The notes under the pieces are model-generated. The model worked only from the letters and a program-made list of their open reading frames with translations. It did not search any database and was not told the DNA's origin. From Amblyomma americanum (Eukaryota; Arthropoda; Arachnida; Ixodida; Ixodidae): DNA of 64,000 bases. The stretch is from contig NC_135497.1 of assembly GCF_052857255.1 (NCBI RefSeq), forward strand, positions 182,594,704-182,658,703, written 5' to 3'. Shown in pieces: positions 48,116 to 59,275 of this stretch. Each line of letters begins with the position of its first letter. Position 1 is the stretch's first letter. Both the position numbers and the translations under genes were made by a program.

Positions 48116-48224
48116 CTGCCAGAGGCAATGCACTCAAGAGTGCTGTCATAGCCATTGCCAAGGTTGTTGAACTCTCGATCTGATGGCGGAACAACAATGG
48201 AGAGTTCTGCCTGGTCTTCTTCAT
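48116..48224 (-). CDS. sdk: Sidekick-like exon, third Ig domain, first part
   Basis: Acceptor TTGTCTCCAG before 48224 and donor GTAAGAAG after 48116; 109 nt. Encodes EEDQAELSIVVPPSDREFNN then LGNGYDSTLECIASG, the first half of an Ig with its first Cys. It begins two bases into a codon, as the preceding 124-nt exon requires. Confidence 0.8.
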
Positions 48225-48631
48225 CTGGAGACAAGACAATGCAGTTAAGCAACACACAAAACAGCACCTGCACTTCCCACAAACACGCCTCATAGATGAC
48301 GACATGACAATGTACAGCCCAACGTTAATGACGTGACTTGCTACAGCCCCAATGCGACACTCCCTCTACTGCTCGTTCAAGCAGAGGGGCCTGCGTCACA
48401 TCAGCAGAGAAGCTGAGCAGATGACGTAACTGCAAATGGCAGAAGTTCTCTGTGTACATGCCCGCAATCTTTTCCGTTCTACCAATGCGGTCATTTGTGG
48501 GGGACGCTGCTGTGATATTACTAAAAGTTGCAGAGGTTTCCTAGATAAAGAGATAAAGATTTGGGCAGTGCAAGCGTATCAGGGTCGGGAGCTCTGTTCA
48601 AAAGCCAGGAAAGCAGAGATCTCAGTATTAC

Positions 48632-48755
48632 TGTCATCGACGGTCAGCTCCACCACTGGTCCCGAGAGGTTGTCTCCCGTGTGCGGATTGGTCAGTTCCA
48701 CCCGGTACTGGCCGGCATCCTTGGGGCTGACGTCAAGAATGACCAGGCGGTTATC
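48632..48755 (-). CDS. sdk: Sidekick-like exon, second Ig domain, second part
   Basis: Acceptor TTTCTGTTGCCAG before 48755 and donor GTAATACTG after 48632; 124 nt. Encodes DNRLVILDVSPKDAGQYRVE, LTNPHTGDNLSGPVVELTVD, D. The usual second Cys of the Ig fold (YxC) is replaced by Val (YRV), matching the Cys-less second Ig I recall for Sidekick. Confidence 0.8.
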
Positions 48756-49309
48756 CTGGCAACAGAAAGAGGTTAAGCTCGTTAAGCAAAGACTCCAAGT
48801 GTATCACTCAAACGCACGAATACCGGCGCTGACCACACCTGTCACTGAACTGACACTGCTCGAAGTTCCCCAGGAATGACTTATGTTAGGCACACGAGAG
48901 ACATGGTTAATGGTTCTGCTTTAAACTGAGGAATAGGGCAGTCCTCTCAGCAGTAACGACAGGTCAACACAGACAACAATGTTTAAGTTGTAACTAATGC
49001 AAAGCAGCATCAAACTAGGCATCAATGCAGCTTAGGTAGCTGTAGAAATTCTATGTCAATTAACTAACCAGCTTGAGAAACCACAGTATGACTCAGGTTT
49101 CAGCGACCTCTCAGTGAATTTATCATACACTGCAATCTGAATAAGAATGATCAAATGTTCAGTGAAAAAAAAAAAAATATCTCCATACTGGTAGATGCAA
49201 GTAAATTTATTCAATATTTTTGTACTTCAGCTACACACCAATTTCATCTTTTCAGCCGAAAAACCAAGCAGTGAAGGAAGTTCGGCGACGAGTGAACATC
49301 AAGCCATAC

Positions 49310-49476
49310 CTGTGTTTGTGCAAAGTTTCTGCTGTCCAAGTTTCTGCCGTCCAGCCGTGTCCAGACCGCAGTCGCTGGCGGAACACTGTCAACAAGCGGC
49401 GGTGCCAAGATCACGTCGCCACCCTTGCGAGCGTTCACAGGAACTGTTTCAGGGACTTCTTCGGCTCGTGTTAGGT
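49310..49476 (-). CDS. sdk: Sidekick-like exon, second Ig domain, first part
   Basis: Acceptor TTCTTGCGCAG before 49476 and donor GTATGGCTTG after 49310; 167 nt. Encodes LTRAEEVPETVPVNARKGGD, VILAPPLVDSVPPATAVWTR, LDGRNLDSRNFAQTQ. The first Cys of the Ig is also absent (Val-Ile-Leu-Ala at that place), consistent with the following exon. Confidence 0.8.
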
Positions 49477-52270
49477 CTGCGCAAGAATATGAAGGAATGG
49501 CCGTCACAAAATGAACGCATGACGGGAAACGTATCTGCGGTGGAACTGTCTCAGCACCCAAGCTGTTTTCCCTTCAACAAACTGCGTCCCATACCAGAGC
49601 ATCCAAGATAGCTTCCAGGTATGGGCATCAAATGATGCAACATCAGCCATGTCAGCTGCCACTGCTCCACAGCCCACCACTTACAACCCTCCTTTCACAT
49701 GCTACTTGCACTGTATGCACAACCAGGTTCAGAACTTGCACACAGGTATAGCTTAATTGAGTGAGTGCAAGAAATGACCAACAAAAATTATTCAGGCTGA
49801 AGTCCCACAGCCAAAGGCTAACAATCATAATCACAGAAGAGGCAAAGAAAAAATGCCTCCAAAAGCACTGCCTTGCAGCATTTACGTGAAATAGACACCA
49901 CCATGGCACACACTGCTAAGAAGCTAGATGCATACTACACAGAGAGGCCACACGAAAAAGTGGCAGTAAATGTTTAGTTTTGAACATTCATATTAGATGA
50001 ACAGAATAGACAAGATCAGGACAGAGGTGACAGACAAGAGGACCAAGACAAGAGCACCAGACCAAGAACTCTGTTAAGACGAATTCTCAGATAAGTTGAA
50101 CAAAGTGAGACTGTTTAATTGGTTTTCCATAGGAATGAATATAAAAAGTAATCTAAACTGTTAGAAGAACTTTCGCAGTGACCATGAACCACAGTGACCT
50201 CGCACAATGGTGCTCTGTGCTCTGATGACACACGCTAGGAAGGTCTATTCCCTGGGAAACGGTGCTTCCTGACCTGCCGGAGTGATGCAGCTGACAGGCC
50301 GTGGCCATGGTAGTTGCATGACGTCTGAAAGAATCTAACCAACAGCCATCTCTGAGCCGAGATACACAGGTGCATGCGATAGAGGAGGGCGCGAGTATGA
50401 AAAAGTCGCCAGAGAGAGCTCGCCAACTTTCGCGCACAATTGTGGCTTCTCTGCTGCGTGTAGAAGTGTACTATTTGGCTCAGGTGTTCATGACGACACA
50501 ATGTAGTGATTGAGAAAGTTTATGCATCTCTGTGGAAGGTGTTTCAGAGCCCCTATAAGTCATTTCTCAGTTTCAGCCCATTTGCTCTTTAATAAAAACT
50601 TTCTCGCTTTAGTCAGTGCCTCAAGCTATAATACAACTTTCGTAACCTATGCGAGCCACATCTAGTGCCACCTGTGCGTATATCATCCTATTTATTTATT
50701 CAACTTCACGAGCATGCAATGTTTACATAGCTTATTATGCGTCTGTTGCTTTAAGATCTGTGCACGCTGCAAATCCATCCAGAGAGAAACTACATAACAA
50801 AGAGTGCAGTGGAGAGCGGGGAGAAGCGCTGACCTGTACCTGGAATCGCCTTTTTTTTTTTTGCGAGCGAGAGCTGCAAGTTGCAGAGATCGACTTATAC
50901 ACTGCAATTTACAGTAATCAAGACTAAAGAAATATGTCGGTTAACAGTGTTATGTGCCAGAAACAAACTTCACAAGACAAAAGTATAATAACATTTCTTT
51001 TGGTGTTTTAACTGATTGGATCTGTTATCAATGAAGGAAGCCCATCATCTGAGTAATGCCAATTTCTGAGCAGCAGTTCAAGATCTTAGCAGTCAGTACT
51101 GCGGCGAAATCAACCATGGGGTTTAGAGAAATGTTCACATCAATTCTACTCCACTGTATGCACATTGAGTCCGAGCCCTCACGCTTTCCTTGGTCAGAAG
51201 CGCTGAGCATGAACATGTTCCCTCTCATATTCACTTGACGAACACATGCATACCTGTGTATCCAATTCAACGTCATTGTCTATCAGAGAAAGAACCATTC
51301 ATTTTCCTCCGATGGGCCGGCATGGTATGCACCCCCACCAAGCACCAGTCTTAAGATCCATCCTTCCACTCTATGACAGAAGTTACTGGCCCCTTAGAGT
51401 ACAAAAAAAAAATTGCTCAAAATTACTACGTCTATGTGGCGTGATGTTCCGCGACAGCAGTTTGTGCAACCAACTTCATTGTGCCTCGGCTACTGCGGCA
51501 CGGAAGCGAGGTTGTCTCGCTCTGTCGGTTTTGCCACGGCATTTTACGTGCCACTATGCACTGAAGATTTCACGAGTCTAAGGAGCGGCAGACTGCACAA
51601 ATGTTAATTAGCTCTGCTGCGCACAGAGGGCACCAACAATCCAAACTTATCGCTCAGCCAGCCTGGCGGTGCAGCGCTACTCATCTTTATTCTTCTCCTT
51701 CCCTCACACTCCTTCGTTTTCCTACGCCAATGCTGCAGAACCGGAAAATGTGCCCTTAAGTGCTGTCACAATCAAAGATATCTGTGCCTGCACCTTCTTG
51801 AGAAAAATGCAATCTTAACTTTGGTAGAACCTGTCTGGATAGGTGTCTGGTCTGTATGTGTCCTTTGCCTTGGCGTGTGTGGAGCTATGGAAATCATGGA
51901 AACACATTGACTATTGTCGGATACAACTAAAGAACACAATGGCAAATGCCCCCCTAAGAAGGCCCTCCACGCAACAGCACTGACCTTTTGCCATGACGTC
52001 ACAGTTAGTTGCCATGCGCCTCTTAGTGTGGCATCGCAGGTGGCTGGCAGCTACAAAGCGATTGACCGTGGTGCCGCAACAATGAGCTGGCGCTAGTATT
52101 GGTTGGAATGCCTCCTCTGAGGGGCAATTTACCCACAGTCTTGAGCAATATTTAACAATAACACACGACCAAGTCCAGTGAGTCACACACGAGCTGGTCT
52201 CATTGACCACTCTCAAACAGCCTGGGTGGTGCTGCACGGATGAGCCTAGTTCAACAAGAGGTACACTCAC
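49477..52270. other. sdk intron, no gene
   Basis: Several overlapping short frames, none with a recognisable domain. No transposon ends were seen. Confidence 0.4.
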
Positions 52271-52540
52271 GTGCCACCCGTAGCCGGGCCTTGGCGCTGA
52301 GCAGCGCGCCAGCTGCATTCTCGGCCAGGCACTGGTAGGACCCTGCTTGGGAGTGGCTAATACTGCTCAGCACGTGCACCAGGCGCTGTGCGGTCCAGTT
52401 GGTCAGGGGCTCCCCGTCCTTGAGCAGCTGCAGGCGTGGGGCAGGCGCCCCCACCGCCTCGCAGCGGAGCGCCCGCCGCTCGCCCAACCCCGCGTACCCG
52501 CCCGCGGGCTCCACGAGGAAGCGAGGTGACAGCTGGTGCT
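52271..52540 (-). CDS. sdk: Sidekick-like exon, complete Ig domain
   Basis: Acceptor TTTGTCTTTACAG before 52540 and donor GTGAGTGTAC after 52271; 270 nt. Encodes HQLSPRFLVEPAGGYAGLGE, RRALRCEAVGAPAPRLQLLK, DGEPLTNWTAQRLVHVLSSI, SHSQAGSYQCLAENAAGALL, SAKARLRVA. A complete I-set Ig, except that the core Trp position is Leu (LQLL). The exon is much more GC-rich than its introns. Confidence 0.85.
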
Positions 52541-53337
52541 CTGTAAAGACAAATTAAAAAAAAAGAAAGTGTCAACACTTTGAATCTTACAAGGGGGTGG
52601 AAAGAACATGTTTCGAAAGATGTCACTTGGATGACTTTGGTTGGTTAAGACGAGGCATGTCAGCCTTCTTTAGACAATGACTCATCCATTAATTTGGGTG
52701 GCTCACGCAGCAGCGCATAACAAGAGCCACTGCCTTTGCTTCCTCCCTTTTTTTTCTCACTCGGCTGCTAATGGAGCGACTGTTCGACAGGTGCATCATG
52801 CACCGTCTGTGAGACTGTCAATGATTTCACCTGAACAAAATGCATTCTGCAGCCAACAGATTCAGTGGGCAGCTCAGCTGGGCCCGTATCCTAACTTGCG
52901 TCCTTTTCAAAAACGTCCCTTTTGGCGACACCTGGTTGGACGAAAGGGATGCAAGTTGGGATACAGGCACAAGAGTGAATTGGGCTGCAACTTTTTCTTC
53001 TCTTGTAAAAGAAAAGAAAAACCACTGATGTGTGTATATTTTTTTGTTGCCATGCAGAGAACGCTTTGCACCAGGAAGATAACTAGAATGTCTAGTAAAG
53101 CACCTTGACAAGGGCCCAGACGTGTGACAAGTGCCAACCTTTGATTGAACATCGCAGGACCACTGCACATGCAACATTCGCAACAGAAAAACTAGGGCAC
53201 TGATATCACCCATGGTATTTCTGGAAAGCACTCTTACATGCAGTGTGTATTCAGATACTCCCACACGCTTGAATCCCAGAGTTGCTTGGCAGTACAGCAT
53301 CAGAAGCTGCTCTTGCTGTGTTTGAAAAGTGCAATGA
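52541..53337. other. sdk intron before the Penelope element
   Basis: No feature recognised; overlapping short frames only. The 5' part of the Penelope element, if present, would be expected here but was not seen. Confidence 0.35.
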
Positions 53338-54825
53338 TGTGTCAATTGCCAAGGTCAAGAGCAGGGCAAAAAACTCGTCAATAATTTGAAATTAAATGCG
53401 CTGTCAAGTAAGATCAACAGCAGCTCTAAATCCTTGTTGGAAGTGTTCTTCACAGCGAAAACCCATAAGCCTGAATGGCCGTTCCACGTAATAGTCTCCG
53501 AAATTGGAACATGGCAGCAGCATGCAGCGAAATTCCTGCAGCAGAAACTGAATGTTTTGTCGATTGATGATCCTTTTAGAATAAATCGCTCGGACGATAT
53601 GATTGAATTCTTGAAATGCAACTACAATAAGAAGCTCCGTGGATTTTCAGTCGATGTAAAGGATCTTTATTACACCTTGCCTCAAGCAGAAATTCTGTCA
53701 TCTGTAAGTGACCTCATTGACCAACATGGTGCTATAGCGTTTCAAAATGAGTGCGGAATTTCCACTGGCGGCTTCCTCGAATTGCTTTCACTCTATCTTG
53801 TCTCGACATTTGCCGAATGGGAAGGCGAGGTTTTTATTCAAAAAGAGGGAATTTGTATTGGTTCGTGTTTAGCACCCTTTCTCAGCGATGTGTTTCTAGC
53901 TGCACGCGACAGAATGTTGAAGGAGCGTTTTGACAGGTCCAGTGTTTGTCGTATTTTTAGATTTGTGGACGACTACTTCGTGTTTTTAGACTGTGACAAC
54001 CTCGATTTCGAGCAGCAATTGCATGGCGTGTTATCAGCTCATTCAAAGCTGGTGAAGAGAGCGATCGCTTTTTCTGTGCTTTACAACGCTGTAATGAAAT
54101 CTTGTGCGCACAGGTTGGAGTGCAGCTTCTGCAACCAACTTAACCGCCTGTCAAAGGCTGGCTACCATGCAGACGTTTTGGGTTCTGTTGCAGAAAAACT
54201 GAAGAAAAAGGTCGGACTGGATAAGATAGGTGAAGCGAGACAGGAGGAAAAGAAAAGAAAGATTGCCGTAGTACCGTATCTGCACCAAGTCTCGCATAAC
54301 TTGAAAAGAATTGGGAAACATGCTGGTGTCGAAGTTGTCTTCTCGGCGCCTAAGCGACTGTCTAGCATGGTCAAAAAAGTAAATTCAGTAGGAAGGGAAC
54401 CACGCAGCTGCTTGATAAGGCACGCGAAACAATTCGTGCCTTGCCGGGAAGGGGTCATCTACTCTCTACCTCTGTCATGTGGCAAATGTTACATCGGCCA
54501 AACTGGCCGATGTGTTAACGAAAGATTAAAGGAGCACCAATATAATGTCTCTCGTGTCGCTATCACAGGCCACGTAGCAAAACATTGCAGAAACTGCAAA
54601 GACAACGAAGATGGCGATGACGAGGAAGACAACGACGACTCAAAAACTTGTTTTCCCCTTTACAAGGAATGCTCTGTATTAGGTAAGAACCGCGACTCGC
54701 TAACCAGGGAAATAATAGAAGCCCACCTGATAGCTAGGACTTTAGCTAGGACTTCAGATCAGTGTATCAGTGCTCCCTCTGTAGCCTTGTCGGATAAGGA
54801 AACCCGCTACCTTGATTGTGAATGA
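53338..54825 (+). pseudogene. Penelope-like element ORF: RT plus GIY-YIG endonuclease
   Basis: Open from 53338 to a TGA at 54823-54825, with no good ATG at the start because the 5' part is missing. RT blocks: TAKTHKPEWPFHVIVSEIGT (pre-A), FSVDVKDLYYTLP (motif A, Asp), EGICIGSCLAPFLSDVFLA (motif B) and RIFRFVDDYFVFLD (motif C, Asp-Asp). Then AHSKLVKRA, a CSFC-type Cys pair, and the GIY-YIG endonuclease VIYSLPLSCGKCYIGQTGR with CVNERLKEH. An acidic stretch and a C-terminal helix close the protein. Only about 30 residues separate FVDDYF from SAHSKLVKR; the family usually has many more, so part of the thumb is probably deleted. Penelope elements copy their RNA at chromosome nicks. Confidence 0.9.
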
Positions 54826-55012
54826 AAACTCGTGCCTGCTGTAGGGGTGATATTTTGCACTGATGACTCTTGTATGTTGACACGTGCCTGATGAACTGGC
54901 GATGCTTTGATATCACGCAAGTCAAGCGTGCTTGTATTTTTTTCCCGGCCACCAGGCCAGTATTTATACTGGCTGGCAGCCAATAAACGTTTTAGTTGTG
55001 AGTCAGCACTGT
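53338..55012 (+). mobile_element. Penelope-like retroelement, 5' truncated
   Basis: Coding part 53338-54825, followed by an A/T-rich 3' part with CAATAAACGTTTTAG (54980-54994) and then GTGAGTCAGCACTGTGTGTT. The right border is approximate. No terminal repeat was recognised on either side. Inserted on the opposite strand to sdk, in the intron between the first two recognised exons. Confidence 0.8.
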
Positions 55013-56774
55013 GTGTTGTGTCTCCTCTTCTTTGTCCCGTCTGTCGCGCTGTTATGGATCATCACTGAGAACGGGGTTTTTTTAAAGTAGAAAAGGCCAA
55101 ACAGCAAAGTACAGATGTCACCACCAGTGGCTGAGTTCACAAGCAGACTGCGTGTGTCAAGGCAGTTTTTTTTGGCGCAGATCCCTGGATATTATGCTCC
55201 CATTCACTTCCAAATGGAGATCACTGAGCCCTTTTCAGTGTAGGCGTCATGACCTTGAACCAAGCGGCGAGAAAGTTTTTAAATTCAATTTTCTAAGCAA
55301 TAAACATGCCTTCTGCTGGCAGACAACATCTCCAGAAAGATAGCAGGATCAATTTTTACTAAGAGCAAACATTGGATGGAGCTGTCCTCAAGGTCCTCCA
55401 AAGGCACCTGCGTCCACTCAGAGCCGGCTGTCAGATAAGGTGCACACGCCAAAGAAGATAGCGTAGAGCTCTAGAGCAACATTTACAGCACTGCAACTTA
55501 TCGTCTCAAGCAAAAGGAACACAAGAGATGGAGCAATGTTTCAGTGTCTGCGCTCTTCCGTGCACCCACAGCAGTGTGAATTCAATTTCAAGCACTGCTT
55601 AACATTAACCCGGCATGGAAAATGCCCACTCCGTCATATCCGTGACAAACTCTGGATAAAGCAAGAATTCGAATCAGATAACGTCATAATAACAACAGTT
55701 CTTTCTGTGTCACGCACAACTGTTAAGACCTATCCGTGCTCACAGCATGATACTGGCAATTCCAAGATGTGCAGAGCTTCGATATTGCGAAGATCAACTC
55801 CTCCTCTGTGAAAGCACTCAGCCCATGAGATTACCAAAGTGTTGTGGCCACGAGGGCAAAATAGTTTTGCCCAAGCTCTAGAAAGCCATGCGGTCTACGA
55901 TCTTTTCGCTTCAATAAAACACCACCGTGGTCAGTGTTTGAAACTGTGACCCAAAGAAATCACCAAGAAAATGAAACAGGTCCCAATGTGAAATGCGAGC
56001 AAGCGTATTTATGCCCATTTATGCACTGCACTTAACCACCACCCTGTGGCTGGCAACAGTGGACTCAAAACTAGAACAGCGCACTTTCACCGATGCGTAA
56101 TGGTAGCTGTCATTGTCCTCAAACATTTATACTGCTGCTTGAGTAAAAAATATCAGCAGTATCACAAGGAGTTTGCAAGACCAAAGTATAATTTAAAAAC
56201 GTGAATCCATTACACCCACAAGCATGATTATGAAAATAAAAAAATGTGAAGATGGTTCAGTAATATGACAGTCCACAATAGGTGTCTTCACTTTACATGC
56301 TTGCTTCTTATAACATAACTTTTGCAATTATTATTCAGCGAAACCACACCATCGAACTGCTGCTTGCAGCTAATGCACCAAGCTAAAAGTGTGCCAGTCA
56401 GTAGCAAAGATGTGGCAGTTTATGCACAAATTATGTAGCATGCACCATGGTTGGCCTCCATCATACAAGGTGCAATCTACTCTAGGAATTGACCTCCTTG
56501 AAAGCATAGTGGCGCAACTGAAAAGCATGTTCTGCCTGGAGAAAAAGATGGAAAGTACTGCCCAACAATCCTAGCTAATTATAGCTCACTAAAAGAACCT
56601 GAAAAACCTGCTTTGCTTTTTAACAGTGCAAACAGTGGACCCAGTTGGTGCATAACGTTTTGGCAAAAACAGCGCTCACACACGACAGGGCAAAATAGGG
56701 ACACAACACTGCCGTAACTGTATGGTTTGACTGTGTAGCACTGTTTTTTGAAAACTGTTTGTTCTGATGCTCAA
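55013..56774. other. sdk intron, no gene
   Basis: AT-rich, no recognisable exon or element. Confidence 0.4.
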
Positions 56775-56885
56775 AAAATTAGAAAATTGGTTTTGAGGAA
56801 AGGGAATGGTGCAGTAACTGGTCCCACCCAGGAACTTGGGCTCAGTATCCGAGCCCCTAACCACTGAGCCACCACCGCAGCGGGT
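56775..56885 (-). mobile_element. Internally deleted SINE (head joined to tail)
   Basis: The plus strand shows a tail-like AATTGGTTTTGAGGAAAGGG, the inverse of the 3' end of the SINE at 58918-59233, directly followed by the inverse of a tRNA-like head whose minus-strand sequence reads GCGGTGGTGGCTCAGTGGTT. The middle of the SINE is absent. Confidence 0.6.
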
Positions 56886-57399
56886 AGCTGACTGTTTTTC
56901 TTTGCTGCCCCCAAGTTCTCTTGCACTAGACCCTTTGCAACACTGGATATTGGCCGTGTTGGGAAGCCTGCTGCTCCAGCCAACAATTCCAAATTGCGGA
57001 CAACACCACAACACGACATGTTGTGTCCCTACTTCTGTTCTGCCCTGTGTAAATGCAGTTTTCCTCGAATTTTTTTTTTTCAGTTTGTTCTTTCTGCCTT
57101 GTTGAATTTCAGAGTTTCATTATTATTAATATTGTGGTATGTATTTCTTTTCCGTACTTTTCGAGCCAAACAAGTCATTCTTCTGCAGTTTTACACCAAT
57201 TTTCTTCGTACCTTCCCAATTCTCAGGAGGCTTTATATTTATAGCAAGCAAAGTTACTACCTAGTTTTTATACAATGTCACACATATACGCCAAAAAAAG
57301 CAAACGATAGAGAAGCACTGTCAGATATCTCAGTTCACCCGTTTCTGCTCTGCTATATCGAAATATGCGGCAAATATGAAAATGCAGCAGTCTACCTAG

Positions 57400-57720
57400 C
57401 TAAAGCGAGGAGCCGGCCTCATTTAAAAATGTTCGGTCGCCAAAAGCTAAAGATCCGAGTTCGGTCAAGCATACTACCGCCGCAACTTGAACAATGCGAC
57501 TTCCCGCTTCAGCGAACAGACCTGGGCGAACATCCCCTTCCGCGAGCCGCACGCGACTTTTATTTCTTCTCCCACTGCTTCGGATAACCCGAAATTTCGA
57601 CTTCCGTGCGCGGAATCGCAGGCGCTCGCCTGGTACACAACTCGCCGTTTGATGGCCCGGCACTGAACATCGCGACCTTGCAACCACTACGCCGTTAAAT
57701 GGGCGGAACGACGACGAAGC
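57400..57720. promoter_or_regulatory. CpG-rich patch, possible promoter
   Basis: A local rise in CpG within AT-rich DNA. Frames on the minus strand (57400-57921) are open but show no domain. It could be an alternative promoter or an old repeat; a weak tRNA A-box-like word (GGCGTAGTGGTTGC on the minus strand, near 57690) favours a repeat. Confidence 0.25.
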
Positions 57721-58757
57721 CTTAGCTAGCTTGCCCCACAGTTCATTGGCGAACCGAAAAAGCAGCTGAGACGAGTCAGCTAAAAATTTCCGTGATCCAC
57801 GCCCATACACGAAGTAGACCGCGAACTCAACATTTTTGTGTTTACATCCAAAACACCCGTTGGATGACTCAAGAACTGCAGACAGTGCGGACAAAATGAG
57901 ATACTGCAACGAGCCATGCATGCGGCAGCGGGCAGCCTGTGATTCTATAGAAAATTTCCTTCAGGGGATTAGAGGGGACTTCTGCGCTGCGGTATGCTTT
58001 GAATACCGTTTTCTCAATCGTAATCAAAGCCTACCTTAAGGAATAAACAAGTCAAAATTACCACATCTCCTTTTTCCGCGACCTTGCCAACTGTACAAAA
58101 TGACGTCACTCATTTGTGCCATTGCGCATGCGCAGTATTGTTTAACTAGACGTATGGGTACATGAAGGAAAATATCAGTATGAGGAAGTAATCAATGCCT
58201 CCTCATGCCGAGATCGCCTCGACATTGCGCAAAGTGGCCGCTAGGCGGCAATAAAAGATGACCCTCGATTTCGGTTTCAATGGCTGGGAGACTGTGATGC
58301 GCGGCGCCCGATCATGCTGTTTCATACTTTTTTCTGGCTTTGAACAACAACTTTTAGTCTGTTAACGACAAAAAACATGTTTTTGGATGTTTTAAAGGGC
58401 AGAAAATTCTTAAAAAGTTTAAGTTGACTTCCACATATTACTGAAAAAGGATAATTAGTTTCGGTTTCGAAATCTAAAAGCGTGTGAACCCCGTTCTATC
58501 ATGCCGTTAGGACCTTTTGTCTGCTGCATAACCAGTAAATTTTGGACGGTTTACAACAAAATGAACATGTTCGAAACATCCGTATTGCAGTATGTGCTTG
58601 AAGTGGCTAGAAATACCGCAAAAATAAGTATTTACAGGCATGATGCATGGTTGTATATATTGTACTGTTGCCAATGGCAAGAAAACTACTTCGGGCAAGC
58701 AAAAGGGGAAAATAGTCCATGAAATAGAATAATGACAAATAAGAAGCCCGGAATTAC

Positions 58758-58889
58758 CTGAGCTCTCAACTGTAGCCAGGTGACCCGTGACAAAGGAGGA
58801 CTGCATATGGCGCTCAATGGATGGAAGCCGGAGACGTCGCGGTAACTTTCCTGAGAAGTCGCTGGCCCGCAGGGGCACATCCCTCATAT
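58758..58889 (-). CDS. sdk: Probable sdk exon before the first complete Ig
   Basis: Acceptor TTTGATTTTAG before 58889 and donor GTAATTCC after 58758; 132 nt. Encodes MRDVPLRASDFSGKLPRRLR, LPSIERHMQSSFVTGHLATV, ESS, with two bases before and one base after. The one-base end fits exactly the start of the 52271-52540 exon, giving ...ESSEHQLSPRF. Assignment to sdk is an inference from phase, strand and position; the sequence itself was not recognised with certainty. A SINE is inserted a few bases upstream of its acceptor. Confidence 0.5.
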
Positions 58890-58917
58890 CTAAAATCAAA
58901 AGAGCTACTACTACTGG

Positions 58918-59233
58918 ACCCGCCGCGGTGGATCAGTGGTTAGGGCGCTCGGCTACTGATCCGGAGTTCCCGGGTTCGAACCCGACCGCGGCGGCTGCGT
59001 TTTTATGGAGGCAAAGCGCTAAGCAGCCCGTGTGCTGTGCGATGTCAGTGCACGTTGAAGATCCCCAGGTGGTCGAAATTATTCCGGAACCCTCCACTAC
59101 GGCACCTCTTCCTTCCTTTCTTCTTTCACTCCCTCCTTTATCCCTTCCCTTACGGCGCGGTTCAAGTGTCCAACGATATATGAGACAGATAATGCGCCAT
59201 TTCCTTTTCCCCTAAACCAATTATTATTATTAT
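58918..59233 (+). mobile_element. Full-length tRNA-headed SINE with target-site duplication
   Basis: Head CCCGCCGCGGTGGATCAGTG with A box, B box GGGTTCGAACCC, then a body with the words shared by the SINEs at 28.4 and 32.1 kb (inverse of CCTGGGGTTCTTTAA as GAAGATCCCCAGGTGGTCGA), and a distinct tail (GGTTCAAGTGTCC, TAATGCGCCATTTCC) ending in (ATT)n. AAAAGAGCTACTACTGG-like sequence flanks it on both sides (58898-58917 and 59234-59251), one copy having an extra TAC. Plus orientation, opposite to sdk. Confidence 0.9.
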
Positions 59234-59275
59234 TAAAAGAGCTACTACTGGGGCTAGTTGGAAATGCATTCAAGG

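Larger units (their letters stand above)
43584..58889 (-). other. sdk: Partial gene span: Sidekick-like adhesion protein, N-terminal Ig domains
   Basis: Seven minus-strand exons (58758-58889, 52271-52540, 49310-49476, 48632-48755, 48116-48224, 44592-44797, 43584-43859) join in phase at every step and encode a row of Ig domains. Order and motifs match Sidekick: an Ig with PRFLVEP...AGSYQCLAENAAG, a second Ig without the usual Cys pair, a third with WNRTLTLL...HTGRYSCQVTL, and a fourth ending TWLHVK. Sidekick is a membrane protein with six Ig and about thirteen FnIII domains that mediates homophilic adhesion at synapses and at epithelial corners. The later domains must lie downstream (to the left), but no such exon was recognised in this window. 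The first exon of the set is assigned mainly from phase. The identification rests on remembered similarity. Confidence 0.72.

Noticed and set aside
49244..49561. Whole 105-codon minus-strand frame as an independent gene
   Set aside because: Only its central part, between an acceptor at 49476 and a donor at 49310, is coding; the ends are intron.
51911..52318. 135-codon minus-strand frame
   Set aside because: No domain; it overlaps the intron just downstream of the Ig exon and other open frames.
57400..57921. 173-codon minus-strand frame
   Set aside because: CpG-rich DNA with a tRNA-like A box word; the translation is Arg/Ser rich without a domain.
58918..59000. True tRNA gene
   Set aside because: A and B boxes are present, but the acceptor stem cannot be closed and a SINE body with a target-site duplication follows. 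The same holds for the other tRNA-like heads.
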